Positions 1 to 8,982 of a stretch of 64,000 bases of DNA are shown piece after piece. A program made the position numbers and the translations under genes. How positions within the stretch are numbered: position 1 is the stretch's first letter; each line of letters begins with the position of its first letter. The DNA is taken from positions 87,929-151,928 of the forward strand of contig SVFQ01000005.1 in the NCBI GenBank assembly GCA_015056765.1, in the 5' to 3' direction. Origin of the DNA: Lachnospiraceae bacterium. Its GTDB lineage: Bacteria > Bacillota > Clostridia > Lachnospirales > Lachnospiraceae. The notes beneath the pieces are model-generated. The model did no database searches and was not told the DNA's origin. It saw only the letters and a program-made list of their open reading frames with translations.

Positions 1-1157
1 TAGCGGAGTATGCTCAAAAAGATGCTCGTATCAAGCTGCTTCATAGTGATATCCGTAGCTATGGTCACCAGGTTAATATGGGGCTGGGTTCTGCGGTTGG
101 TGAGTACATAGCGATTGTCGAAACGGATGATTATGTTTCGACGAATATGCTGGAGAGACTTTATGATGTGGCGAAACGTGGCACCATAGATTATGTAAAA
201 GGTAACTTCGCATCTTATGTGGATTACTATGGACATAGACGTTTTTATCCGGACATTCTCATCGAAGATGTGGACGTGAATTATGAAAAGGTATTTTGCC
301 CACGAGATAGAGTGAGACTTCCTGTCAGGGACTATAGTATTTGGCGTGGTATCTACCGGACTGAGTTCCTGCGAGAAAATCGCATCTACTGTAGTGAGAC
401 ACCGGGAGCTTCTTATCAGGATATTGGATTTGTACTTCAGGTTTATGATAAAGCGAAGCAATGTGCCTATGTAGAAGATATCGTCTATTATTATCAGTGT
501 GATCGTGAGGGAGCCTCTTCTTGTAAGAATGAGGTGCTATGTTTCGTACAGGAGGAATTCAGACGTTTATTTGGTCAGAAGCTAATAGAGCAGAATAAAG
601 CAATCTATATGCGATTGGTGAATTGCTTATTGCCAGAGCTAAATAAGCTACTTCCGAAGTTGCAATTTAAATTAGATGAAGAATTCGTTTTAAAACCGTA
701 TCGATGGATTGGAGACCAGATTCGCCAGGCTATGGATTGTGGTGTCATAGACGAAGATGATTTCGACGCTGAGATGTGGGGCAATTTACAACTTGCACTT
801 GAAGATATCGAGAAGTATGCAGAGTGTCAGTCGGAAAAGTATCACGAGATGATGCTCGAGAAGCAGGAACGTTTAGCTCCATTTTGCGGAAAAACGCTTA
901 TTATCTTTGGCTCCGGAGTATATGGCAGACGCCATCTAATAGAACTCGAGGAATTAGGTGCACACATCTATTGTGTATGTGATAATTCCCTGACAAAGGT
1001 TGGCACGATATTAGAAGGATATGAAGTGATATCCCCAGAACAAGCTCATAAGGAATATCCAGAAGCAGTTTTTGTAATCCCAGACAGACCATATAAAACG
1101 GAAATGATGAATCAATTGAAAGCAATTGGCGCAGAGTATGTGGTGATGACGGTCTAA
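1..1157 (+). CDS. glycosyltransferase family 2, 5' end cut by window edge
   Basis: The reading frame is open from the first base, so the real start lies left of the window. The visible part begins with a GT2-like stretch (AEYAQKDARIKLLH, then GEYIAIVETDDYV). The ETDDY plays the role of the usual DxDD-type nucleotide-sugar/metal site in a GT-A fold. The last ~90 residues are a separate Rossmann-like module beginning FGSGVYGRRHL with a CDN motif; the same module occurs in two genes downstream. Likely adds a sugar during surface glycan or flagellin glycan synthesis; donor and acceptor are unknown. The family call is firm, the substrate is not inferable. Confidence 0.8.
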   Translation, partial: AEYAQKDARIKLLHSDIRSYGHQVNMGLGSAVGEYIAIVETDDYVSTNMLERLYDVAKRGTIDYVKGNFASYVDYYGHRRFYPDILIEDVDVNYEKVFCPRDRVRLPVRDYSIWRGIYRTEFLRENRIYCSETPGASYQDIGFVLQVYDKAKQCAYVEDIVYYYQCDREGASSCKNEVLCFVQEEFRRLFGQKLIEQNKAIYMRLVNCLLPELNKLLPKLQFKLDEEFVLKPYRWIGDQIRQAMDCGVIDEDDFDAEMWGNLQLALEDIEKYAECQSEKYHEMMLEKQERLAPFCGKTLIIFGSGVYGRRHLIELEELGAHIYCVCDNSLTKVGTILEGYEVISPEQAHKEYPEAVFVIPDRPYKTEMMNQLKAIGAEYVVMTV

Positions 1158-1378
1158 GCAGACTGGCACGAAGAAAAACACTATACTCTTTGAAGCGGGT
1201 TTTATCGTGAATTTCTATTGTTGGTAAAAGTGAATCCGGATGAAATAGCAAAACGGATTTGGGAAGAGATGGCAAAGCCTTAAGGCGTATAAGTGGATTT
1301 TATAATCAATAGGTGATATAATATGACTAATCCGGAATTAGATTCCTGATTAGTCATATTATTATAAGGATCTATATT
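1158..1378. other. intergenic gap with possible gene relic
   Basis: Short gap between the glycosyltransferase and the ATPase. From 1194 to the TAA at 1281-1283 an open stretch reads SGFYREFLLLVKVNPDEIAK and then RIWEEMAKP. It is protein-like, in the same frame as the upstream gene but separated from it by TAA and TGA, and could be the decayed end of a lost gene. I do not recognise it. The rest holds the hairpin listed at 1318-1362. Confidence 0.25.
1318..1362. promoter_or_regulatory. 45-bp hairpin/operator-like palindrome overlapping a -10-like box
   Basis: A perfect 15-bp inverted repeat (arms 1318-1332 and 1348-1362, ending GACTAATC/GATTAGTC) encloses a second 5-bp stem (GGAAT-TAG-ATTCC). 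The left arm overlaps a TATAAT at 1317-1322, 57 bp before the next gene. There is no T-tract, so a simple terminator is unlikely. It may be an operator controlling the ATPase gene or a structured transcript end. Confidence 0.5.
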
Positions 1379-2638
1379 ATGAAATATATAAAAAGAGCGA
1401 TTGAGGACGTAGTGGAGCATTCTGCTGATACGTTCAAGTGCGTATTGGTTACAGGTGCAAGGCAAACTGGAAAATCAACATTGATAAAGCATCTTTATAA
1501 GGATGTAAAGCAGGTTTCATTTGATGATCCGTTTGCAGAGGAACAAGCAAAGAACAACCCTGAGATGTTTATGTCTTTAAATACTCCCCCAGTATTCTTT
1601 GACGAGGTACAGTATGTTCCGTCCTTATTTAGGTATATAAAACAAGAAAGCGATAAAAGCAACTTAAAGGGATTGTACTATCTCTCTGGTTCGCAACCAT
1701 TTAAACTCATGGAACTGGTATCGGATTCTTTGGCTGGACGTGCGGCAGTTATTGAACTAGCGCCACTTTCGCTTAGAGAAATCCTTAAAAGTAGTTTTGA
1801 GGATCCGTTTATTCCTACTATGGGTTATGTGCAGAAAAGGAATAAAACCGCGGTAAATCCAAGCAATATTTGGAGTATTATTCATCGGGGCGGTTATCCT
1901 GAAATGCAGAATCCGGACATGGATTGGTCCATGTTCTATGCTAGTTATGTAAAGACCTATTTGGAACGTGATGTTAGAGAATTGGCGGCAGTGCAAGACC
2001 TAGACGCATTTCGTAGATTTATGATAGCGTGTGCTGCAAGAACGGGTCAAATGCTTAATTATGCCAATATTGCAGAAGAAGTTGGCAAAGATGCAAATAC
2101 GATAAAGAACTGGATTTCTATTTTAGAAGCATCGGGAGTTATATATATACTCGAGCCATATGCCAATAGTGCTTTGAAGCGCGCTATTAAAACCCCAAAA
2201 CTTTATTTCAGAGATACTGGTTTGGCGGCATATCTTACTAGATGGCTTACGCCTGAGACCCTTGCAACTGGGGCAATGAGTGGAGAATTCTTTGAGACAT
2301 TTGTGATTTCGGAAATCTTAAAGAGCTATTCAAATAAGGGACTTGATTATCGTTATTTTGTATCCTATTACAGGGGAAAAGATAAGAAAAAAGTCAAAAA
2401 AAATGGTGAAGAAATTTTTGAAGAAGCTGAGATTGACTTTATCATAGAGCAAAATGGCGTCCTTTATCCCATTGAGATTAAGCAGAGTAGTAATGTATCT
2501 GCAGATATGACGTCAGCTTTTCAGATATTGGATAAAATACCCGAAAAGAAAAGAGGGACCGGTGCGGTTGTGTGCATGTGTTCTATGCCTGGAGCACTGA
2601 GAGAAAACGTTTTACAGATTCCTTATTGGTATATTTAG
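1379..2638 (+). CDS. AAA ATPase with DUF4143-type C-terminus
   Basis: 419 aa. Residues 26-34 are a Walker A loop (GARQTGKST) and 72-77 (VFFDEV) a Walker B, followed by YYLSGSQ as a sensor-like segment. This matches the AAA_14 family. The C-terminal third (DUF4143) ends with EIDFIIEQNGVLYPIEIKQS, the D...ExK spacing of a PD-(D/E)XK nuclease-like fold. These ATPases are widespread and often in several copies in Lachnospiraceae, with no settled function. A second, different ATPase of the DUF234 type lies at 11.0 kb. The stop codon lies inside a 26-nt sequence repeated upstream of that second ATPase. Confidence 0.85.
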   Translation: MKYIKRAIEDVVEHSADTFKCVLVTGARQTGKSTLIKHLYKDVKQVSFDDPFAEEQAKNNPEMFMSLNTPPVFFDEVQYVPSLFRYIKQESDKSNLKGLYYLSGSQPFKLMELVSDSLAGRAAVIELAPLSLREILKSSFEDPFIPTMGYVQKRNKTAVNPSNIWSIIHRGGYPEMQNPDMDWSMFYASYVKTYLERDVRELAAVQDLDAFRRFMIACAARTGQMLNYANIAEEVGKDANTIKNWISILEASGVIYILEPYANSALKRAIKTPKLYFRDTGLAAYLTRWLTPETLATGAMSGEFFETFVISEILKSYSNKGLDYRYFVSYYRGKDKKKVKKNGEEIFEEAEIDFIIEQNGVLYPIEIKQSSNVSADMTSAFQILDKIPEKKRGTGAVVCMCSMPGALRENVLQIPYWYI

Positions 2639-2718
2639 CGGAGTATGAAATGATTATTTGTACCAGAAGGATAGTAGAACTATGAGGCAAATGTATAGAA
2701 TTGAGACCTATGGCCTTC
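2633..2718 (+). repeat. deletion scar: fused ends of a DUF234 ATPase cassette
   Basis: Bases 2633-2658 equal 10986-11011 (leader and first codons of the DUF234 ATPase). Bases 2654-2718 match 12410-12474 at 63 of 65 positions (last codons of that ATPase plus the start of the methyltransferase). The two matches overlap by TTATT, which occurs at both ends of the intact gene. This is what a 1,403-bp deletion between short repeats would leave. Confidence 0.8.
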
Positions 2719-3653
2719 GCTATGCAGACTTTGCGCGCCAGCGTGAGTTGTTTGCTTTGCGTGATAACGGAGATATAGAGATAATCGGTGAACTGGGGTA
2801 TGACCCGGTGGATGAAGAAATCTTTTATTGTAGAAAGTCTATGCAGGAGGGGGTGAATCTCCCTTACGATAAAATCCTGGTTTGTGGAGACTCCTTGAGG
2901 CCTGTTACTGATTCTTTTCCTGCGAATGCGTGGAATAAAACAGAGCTTCTGGATGACTTTGTAAAGCCCTATCATGTGGAAACAGAGCGGCAGCAGGTTA
3001 CAATTCTGCGAGAATTAGTGGAAGCATCTGATGAGGAAATCAGCAATCGCGATTGGCTTAGCAGTAGACTGTATCGGTATGGCTTTTTTCCGTTTTTTAA
3101 GTTGGCTAAAAATCCTCAGGCAGGAGTTCACTTCAGCACCTCGGGAATCCTGCAGGTGCCGGACGAGTTTGTGGACTTCTGTTTAGCATTGAGTAAGGTG
3201 AAATGTGAAAAAGCTATTGAGATAGGAGTGGCCAGGGGCGGAAGCTCGTATGTGATGGCGGCGCTCCTATATCGTAATAATCCCAATATGACGTATAAGA
3301 TGGTGGATATCGTAGACAATCTGGTACATTTTGAGGAGACTCGTGGGATTATTCCATCCCTTGAGAAATGCATTCCTCATACTTCAGAGGATTTTAAGGG
3401 GCAGCAGTATGACTTTTGCTTTATCGACGCAGATCACTCTTATGAGGGCGTGATGGCGGATTGGCAAAACGTTGGCCGTTATGCGAAGATGTGCGTGTTC
3501 CATGATATCTATGCCCATGAGTACGATGCTGAGAATGGCGGCACAGTTCGTGGTTGGCAGGAAATCAAAGCAGAAATGAGTGGCAGTACGATTCGCGAAT
3601 ATACTAAATACCCAGACAAGTGGATGGGAATTGGAGTAGTGGAGCATGACTGA
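2682..3653 (+). CDS. class I SAM-dependent methyltransferase (Methyltransf_24-like)
   Basis: 323 aa from the ATG at 2682, preceded by an AGAAGGA ribosome site; an upstream TTG at 2658 lies in repeat sequence and is less likely. The catalytic domain is C-terminal: AIEIGVARGGSSYVMAALL is the SAM-binding glycine loop and YDFCFIDADHSYEGVMADW is the motif that follows the DxD of this family, which modifies sugars or small molecules. The N-terminal ~140 residues are unassigned. The stop overlaps the next start by 8 bases, so the two are co-translated. Probably O-methylates a glycan sugar, an inference from context. Confidence 0.75.
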   Translation: MRQMYRIETYGLRYADFARQRELFALRDNGDIEIIGELGYDPVDEEIFYCRKSMQEGVNLPYDKILVCGDSLRPVTDSFPANAWNKTELLDDFVKPYHVETERQQVTILRELVEASDEEISNRDWLSSRLYRYGFFPFFKLAKNPQAGVHFSTSGILQVPDEFVDFCLALSKVKCEKAIEIGVARGGSSYVMAALLYRNNPNMTYKMVDIVDNLVHFEETRGIIPSLEKCIPHTSEDFKGQQYDFCFIDADHSYEGVMADWQNVGRYAKMCVFHDIYAHEYDAENGGTVRGWQEIKAEMSGSTIREYTKYPDKWMGIGVVEHD

Positions 3654-5931
3654 TATGGCGAAGACCATAATTGAAGATTTGCCTACGGCGTTATACCGTT
3701 GGTATCCGTTTAGAGCAGGGGCGAGACTGCTCTATTTGGGATGCGATAGTGCCATCACAAGGATGCTTCGCGGGTGGAAAAACTTGGATGTGACGGTAGA
3801 AACAATCGCAGATAATGTTTCTCTGACCGATATGGATGCCGAGAAGTACAGCTATATTGTTATGGAGGCTTCGGTTTTGGAGAAATCAAAGAATCCAACG
3901 GAGCTTTTGTGTGGAGCAAAATCTCTACTCGCAGACGATGGCGTACTTCTTTTCTCCATGCATAATCGTTTGGGAATTCGTTATTTCTCTGGAGATATCG
4001 ATCCTTATACGCAGAAGAGTTTGGATGGCGTAGAGGATTACTGGCGTGTGAATCCTGAGATGCAGGTAGGGCTTACCGGTAGATGTTATGATGCGCACAC
4101 GGTAGAGATGGCATTGAAGGAAGCCGGTTTGCAGAAGGCAAATCGATTCTCTGTCTATCCCGGATTAGAGAATCCGGCGATGTTATATGAAGAAAATTAT
4201 CTTCCTAAGGAGAAAGTAAGCAGTCGAATCTTTTCCCAATATCAGCACCCGCAGAATGTCTATTTGGAAGAACAGTTCCTATATGATTCCTTAGTGGAGA
4301 ATGGACTATTCCATCAGATGGCCAACGCGTATCTGTATGAGTGCACGAAGGGACAGGCAAGTGATGTGCTTCAGGTTACAAATTCCCTGGACCGTGGTCC
4401 TGAGAACAGCCTCATCACCGTTATCCATGCTGATAAGACGGTTAGCAAAGAACCTGCTTACGAAGCAGGTGCAAATAGAATTCAGCAGTTAGCTAAGAAT
4501 ATGGAATACCTGAAAAAGCGTGGTATTCCAACTATCGATGGTCATATGGTAGATGGCCGCTATGTGATGCCTTATATAGACGCACCCACAGGTGAACAGT
4601 ATCTGAAGGAATTACTGGTAAGCGATGTGGATGCATATCTGAAGGAATTGGATCGATTCCGTGAGTGTATCTCGAAATCTGCAGAAAGCCATGATGGGGT
4701 TTTAGAGAGAGCCTTCATCGACATGGTGCCACTCAATACCTTTTATTTGGATGGTCAGTACGTCTTCTTTGATCAGGAGATGTGTATGGAAGACCTGCCG
4801 GTGGATTATATCATGCACCGTGTGATTCAGATTGCACATAACAGCAGACCGGAACACGAAAGCATCATCCGTAAGGCTGAGCTTTTCAGACGCTATGGTA
4901 TGCCGGATGGCGAGACTGGTGACGAGGACGAGAGAAATCGTTACTTCAAGTTAGATGAAGAAATCATGGGCGATCTCAGAAATGAGAAGGTCCTGGGCGA
5001 ATATTACAAGTCTGTGAGACGGGATTGGAATGTGGTGCAGCGAAACCGCGATAGGATGTCTCATTTGGCAGCAGACTATAAGGAGAATTTGGAAAAGGCT
5101 TTGGCTGAAGCTAAGAGCAAGAAGCTAATTCTCTTTGGCTCCGGTAAGTTTGCACGGACATTTCTGACCAGATACGGAGCAACGATTCCGGTCCATATGG
5201 TATTGGATAATAATGAAAGTAGATGGAACCAGTTGCTGTATCCGGAAGGATATGAGGATGGAGAAAGCGAGTTTGCATCAGATGCACATAAGCAGGAAAA
5301 GGGCGTCAAAATCGTAAGCCCTGCTTATCTGCAGAAACTGACACCGGGTGAATACGATATCGTCATCTGTATCAAGAACTACGAGGCGGTGGCGAGACAG
5401 TTAGATGATTTAGGTATCTATGAGTATTCGGTGTATAACCCGGATGTGCCATATCGATTTGAGGTAATCGATGGGGATGCGCCTTGCAAGCAAGACACGG
5501 GTAAGCCATATCACATCGGTTATACGGCAGGTGCGTTTGACCTATTCCATATCGGTCATGTGAATCTCCTGCGTCGTGCGAAAGAGAAATGCGACTATCT
5601 CATCGTAGGCGTCATGACAGACGAGGCTATCACAGATTATAAGAAAAAGGCACCTTTTGTACCCTTCAAAGAACGAGTGGCGATGTTGGAAGCCTGCAAG
5701 TATGTGGACAAAGTGGTAGAAATCCCATACCGTCGTGGAAACACGGACGAAGCTTGGAGCCTATACCATTTCGATGTGCAGTTCTGCGGTACGGACTATG
5801 TGGGCGTGGACTTCCGCATGCAAGAGAAGGAGTTCCTGGAAAAGCATGGCGCGACCTTGGAGATGTTCCCGTATACGGAGAGCACTTCCTCCAGTAAGTT
5901 GCAGGAACTCATAAAACGTAATTTGCTATAA
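3646..5931 (+). CDS. multidomain protein: methyltransferase-like + kinase-like + Rossmann module + TagD-like cytidylyltransferase
   Basis: 761 aa, far longer than the ~130 aa of a stand-alone glycerol-3-phosphate cytidylyltransferase. Residues ~1-190 resemble a SAM methyltransferase (LLYLGCDSAI glycine loop, DDGVLLFSMHN). Around 357-380 IDMVPLNTFYLDG...FFDQE looks like a kinase-type active-site stretch. Residues ~492-590 are the FGSGKFARTF/VLDNNES Rossmann module shared with two neighbours. From ~622 comes a nucleotidyltransferase (AGAFDLFHIGHVN with the HIGH signature, and TESTSSSK near the end). It probably makes a CDP-linked alcohol or sugar and hands it on within one polypeptide. The cytidylyltransferase call is firm, the first two domains are inference. 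An alternative ATG lies at 3655. Confidence 0.75.
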   Translation: MTDMAKTIIEDLPTALYRWYPFRAGARLLYLGCDSAITRMLRGWKNLDVTVETIADNVSLTDMDAEKYSYIVMEASVLEKSKNPTELLCGAKSLLADDGVLLFSMHNRLGIRYFSGDIDPYTQKSLDGVEDYWRVNPEMQVGLTGRCYDAHTVEMALKEAGLQKANRFSVYPGLENPAMLYEENYLPKEKVSSRIFSQYQHPQNVYLEEQFLYDSLVENGLFHQMANAYLYECTKGQASDVLQVTNSLDRGPENSLITVIHADKTVSKEPAYEAGANRIQQLAKNMEYLKKRGIPTIDGHMVDGRYVMPYIDAPTGEQYLKELLVSDVDAYLKELDRFRECISKSAESHDGVLERAFIDMVPLNTFYLDGQYVFFDQEMCMEDLPVDYIMHRVIQIAHNSRPEHESIIRKAELFRRYGMPDGETGDEDERNRYFKLDEEIMGDLRNEKVLGEYYKSVRRDWNVVQRNRDRMSHLAADYKENLEKALAEAKSKKLILFGSGKFARTFLTRYGATIPVHMVLDNNESRWNQLLYPEGYEDGESEFASDAHKQEKGVKIVSPAYLQKLTPGEYDIVICIKNYEAVARQLDDLGIYEYSVYNPDVPYRFEVIDGDAPCKQDTGKPYHIGYTAGAFDLFHIGHVNLLRRAKEKCDYLIVGVMTDEAITDYKKKAPFVPFKERVAMLEACKYVDKVVEIPYRRGNTDEAWSLYHFDVQFCGTDYVGVDFRMQEKEFLEKHGATLEMFPYTESTSSSKLQELIKRNLL

Positions 5932-5983
5932 AAGATAACAAATAAGAAATTCCTATATGCTGATTCTGGCAGCGGGAGAGACA

Positions 5984-6832
5984 ATGAAACTATATTTTCT
6001 AGACGGATGTTTTAAAGATGAAAAACTAGAACCGGTATCACTGCCAAAGACATTGCACCACTATTGCGACTATACCCTTTTCTCAAATACGATTTCTTAT
6101 CGAGAGGAACTGGGAGTGCTAATGCGCGGCGAGTACACGGAGCCGCAGGACCTGATTGAAAAGGTGGATGCTTGTAATGCAGTGGCTGGCAAAGAAGAGT
6201 TCGGTGTATTCCTGGATATGGGGGTATGTTATTTGGCTGGCCAAGATGTGTATGAGGTCATCGAAGCCTTAGGCACTCGTATCAAGGTTCTGATTGTCAG
6301 AGAGAATAACGGTGTGCAAAGCAGACCCTTTATGCCTTTTACCGGACCACATTTGGATTACGAAAGATTGATTCGACTTCTTCGTAGAATCGGTTTTGAT
6401 GACGTGCTGGTGTTGGATATTTCTATGATTCGCGGGTATGACTGGTTGCAGATGCGCAAGCTCCTGGAGCACACCGTCGTAAAAATGGGACAGTACATTG
6501 CTTGGCAGATTCAGATAGAGCCTACCTTGGCTAAGTACTCGAAGCGTGTTCTTTTTGGCGCAGGCCAGATGTGCAAGAATTATATGGACTATTATGGACA
6601 GAAGTATCCGGTGCTTTTTACCTGCGATAATAATCAGAATAGATGGGGGCAGACCTTTGAGGGATTAGAGATTCGGAGCCCTGAGGCTTTGAAGGATTTG
6701 CCGGAGGACTGTGCCATTTTCCTTTGCAATATGTACTATGATGAAATCGAGCAGCAATTACGGGATATGGGTATTCGCAATCCTATCGAGAAATTCAGCG
6801 ATGAGATATTGCCGGAAGAACCTTTGACGTGA
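5984..6832 (+). CDS. unknown protein with C-terminal FGAG Rossmann-like module
   Basis: 282 aa from the ATG at 5984, which has GGGAGAG just upstream; a further in-frame ATG at 5957 lacks a good ribosome site. The first ~185 residues look like a diverged alpha/beta barrel (VLIVRENNGVQSRPFMPFTG, DDVLVLDIS) and may relate to the TIM-barrel gene that follows. The last ~95 residues carry LFGAGQMCKNYM, FTCDNNQNRWG and LEIRSPE, the same module as at the end of the first glycosyltransferase. I do not recognise the whole protein. It lies in the glycan cluster in one direction with its neighbours. Confidence 0.6.
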   Translation: MKLYFLDGCFKDEKLEPVSLPKTLHHYCDYTLFSNTISYREELGVLMRGEYTEPQDLIEKVDACNAVAGKEEFGVFLDMGVCYLAGQDVYEVIEALGTRIKVLIVRENNGVQSRPFMPFTGPHLDYERLIRLLRRIGFDDVLVLDISMIRGYDWLQMRKLLEHTVVKMGQYIAWQIQIEPTLAKYSKRVLFGAGQMCKNYMDYYGQKYPVLFTCDNNQNRWGQTFEGLEIRSPEALKDLPEDCAIFLCNMYYDEIEQQLRDMGIRNPIEKFSDEILPEEPLT

Positions 6833-6902
6833 GAATGTAATACAAGGGAAGAATAGCTTGAAGAAAACGCGATTGTGCTAATTGGGGATAAGTAGGAGAA
6901 AA

Positions 6903-7850
6903 ATGCTGGAGTTAGGTGTACAAACACAAAACATCATAGAGGATGAGAATCCGTTAGTGGGGTTCCGTAAATTACGTGAGGCCGGCTTTACGTGCTGCGA
7001 TTTCAGTTTGAATGGATATTGGAAAAATCGGAAGATTTACGAAGGCGATTGGAATCCGTTCTTTGAGCAGACTGTCGGTGAATTAGAGGCGTTCTTTGCA
7101 CCACAGAAAGAGGCTGCAGCACTTGCTGGTGTACGATTTCATCAGATGCATATGCCTTATCCAATCTTAGTACCGGATGGAAAGGCCAGACTGAACACCT
7201 ATCTGTGGAATCAGGTGGCACCGAAAAGTATGGTCATTGGGCGATTCCTTGGCTGCAAATATATTGTTGTGCATGGGTTCAGGCTAAAGGACAAATTGGG
7301 CAGTGAAAAGGCTGAGTGGGAGAAGACAGAAGAGTTTCTGGATTTTCTGGCGCCGATTGCAAAAGAGTACGGTATGACAATCTGCCTTGAAAATCTATAT
7401 GGAGGCAACGAGTATCGCAAGTTGGAGGGACCGTGCTGTAATGCAAAACTGGCTGCAGAACGGATTGACATGTTGAATGAGAAACATGGGGCAGAACTAT
7501 TCGGTTTTTGCTTTGATACCGGCCATGCGAAACTGGTGAATCTGGATATTGAAAGCTTTGTCACCACCCTTGGCAGCAGGCTGAAGGTGCTACATATTCA
7601 CGACAATGACGGAATCGGCGATTTACATCAGATGCCATTCTGCTTTACCAAGACCAGAGAGAATAAGCCGTCCATGGATTGGGAGGGATTCTATCGAGGA
7701 CTAGCTGAGATAAACTTTGATGGTGTTTTAAGTTTTGAGACAGCACCGGTGCTGAAGTCTTTCCCGCCGGAGTTGAAAGACGATGCGTTGCAGATGATTG
7801 CTAAGATTGGAAAGTATATGGCGGAGCAGGTTGAAGGCCTTCGCATATAA
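6903..7850 (+). CDS. sugar phosphate isomerase/epimerase, xylose-isomerase-like TIM barrel
   Basis: 315 aa from the ATG at 6903, placed 4 bases after TAGGAGA; a TTG 21 bases earlier is less likely. Metal-binding positions of the AP-endonuclease-2/xylose-isomerase-like barrel are visible: VVHGFR, E in ICLENLYGG, D and H in CFDTGHAKL, H and D in HIHDNDG, and E in SFETAP. Acts on a sugar or sugar acid with a divalent metal, cytosolic; exact substrate unknown. Last gene of the glycan run before a shared terminator. Confidence 0.75.
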   Translation: MLELGVQTQNIIEDENPLVGFRKLREAGFTCCDFSLNGYWKNRKIYEGDWNPFFEQTVGELEAFFAPQKEAAALAGVRFHQMHMPYPILVPDGKARLNTYLWNQVAPKSMVIGRFLGCKYIVVHGFRLKDKLGSEKAEWEKTEEFLDFLAPIAKEYGMTICLENLYGGNEYRKLEGPCCNAKLAAERIDMLNEKHGAELFGFCFDTGHAKLVNLDIESFVTTLGSRLKVLHIHDNDGIGDLHQMPFCFTKTRENKPSMDWEGFYRGLAEINFDGVLSFETAPVLKSFPPELKDDALQMIAKIGKYMAEQVEGLRI

Positions 7851-7875
7851 AAACGGGGCAAAGTGCCCCGTTTTT
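7850..7875. terminator. bidirectional intrinsic terminator
   Basis: A 10-bp stem (AAAACGGGGC / GCCCCGTTTT) with loop AAAGT and T-runs on both strands lies between two convergent genes, the isomerase (+) and flagellin (-). Confidence 0.9.
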
Positions 7876-7884
7876 AAATTTGAA

Positions 7885-8982
7885 TTATCCAATCAGTGAT
7901 AATACACCCTGATTACTTTGGTTAGCCTGAGCCAGTACTGCCTGTCCAGCCTGCTGGATGACATTGTTGTTGAAATTTCTTACTGTTTCTGTATACATAT
8001 CCGTATCACGTATTCGACTTTCTGATGCGGTAGTATTCTCAATTACGTTATCCAGGTTACGTATCGTATGTTCTAAACGATCTTGGATAGAACCAAGCGC
8101 AGAGCACTGGATGGATACTTTTTGTATGGCGTCTTTGATTGTATCGACGGCTTTTAGGGCTCCTTTGCCTTCGCCTACGGCTACATTCAGACCATTTACA
8201 CCCAGTCCCTTGGCGGACATGTCCGCAATAGTCATAGTAATCTGGTTAGTCCTTTTTCCGTCAGGACCTACATGAAGATGAACAGAAAGATTACCTTTGA
8301 TATCTTGCTTGGCTGATACGTGTGAAACATCCAGTTCCAGCTCGTTTCCTACTATGTCGTATACCGCACTGTGCTCGGACTGCACCTGTATGATTGGGTC
8401 GTCATCCGGATTGGCACCGGGAGTAACGACGAAATACTTACCAAGTGCATTTTCGGAAATCGGATTCCCGTCCTTGTCATAATACTGGTATAGCGAGCCC
8501 TCTTTCTTACCTAGATTTTCACTACGATAGGACAACTGACTACTTACGGAAACACTTCGATTTAAATTGGTGGCTTCCGTTGCAGCCATAGAGCCGCTCT
8601 CGGCTTCAAGCGTCATGTTATCGAATGCCACAGCGCCGGACTTTGAATAGATAGTGAAAACAGCTTTGTGAGGTTCGCTATCGGTAGGGGCGGTTTTAAG
8701 AACCACTTCATACTGGTTTGCAATTTCTCCATTTAGCTTGATGCTATAAGAATTTACGGCGGAGCTTGTGGAGTCATTCCAGTGGGAATCGAATGTGGCA
8801 GTGACACCTTGGTTGACAAGCGCCTTCATTAATAGTCCATGTTCTTCTAAGGGGATATCGAAGGTACCGCTGCCTAGACCAAGCTTAAAACCGTTTGCAT
8901 CATATGTGGAGAAAGGTACAGTAGTACTTGTTACCTTTTCTGTCATATTGGCATAGGACAAGCTAAATCCCTTGACTTTATC
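7885..8982 (-). pseudogene. flagellin C-terminal part, downstream of an in-frame stop
   Basis: Continues the flagellin frame directly after the TGA at 8983-8985 (reading DKVKGFSLSYANMTEK onward), about 365 codons. Residues up to the last ~90 form the variable surface region; the end is the conserved D1/D0 helix pair (ASESRIRDTDMYTETVRNF, then AQANQSNQGVLSLIG). The first possible internal start is a TTG at 8961 with no ribosome site, so this half is probably not made on its own unless the TGA is read through. Without the N-terminal D0/D1 it could not polymerise. Confidence 0.8.

Noticed and set aside
1..12. First 12 bases match the leader repeat at 2637 and 10989
   Set aside because: Here they are coding (AEYA of the glycosyltransferase) and the left side is not visible; a short match in a typical GT2 sequence is probably chance.
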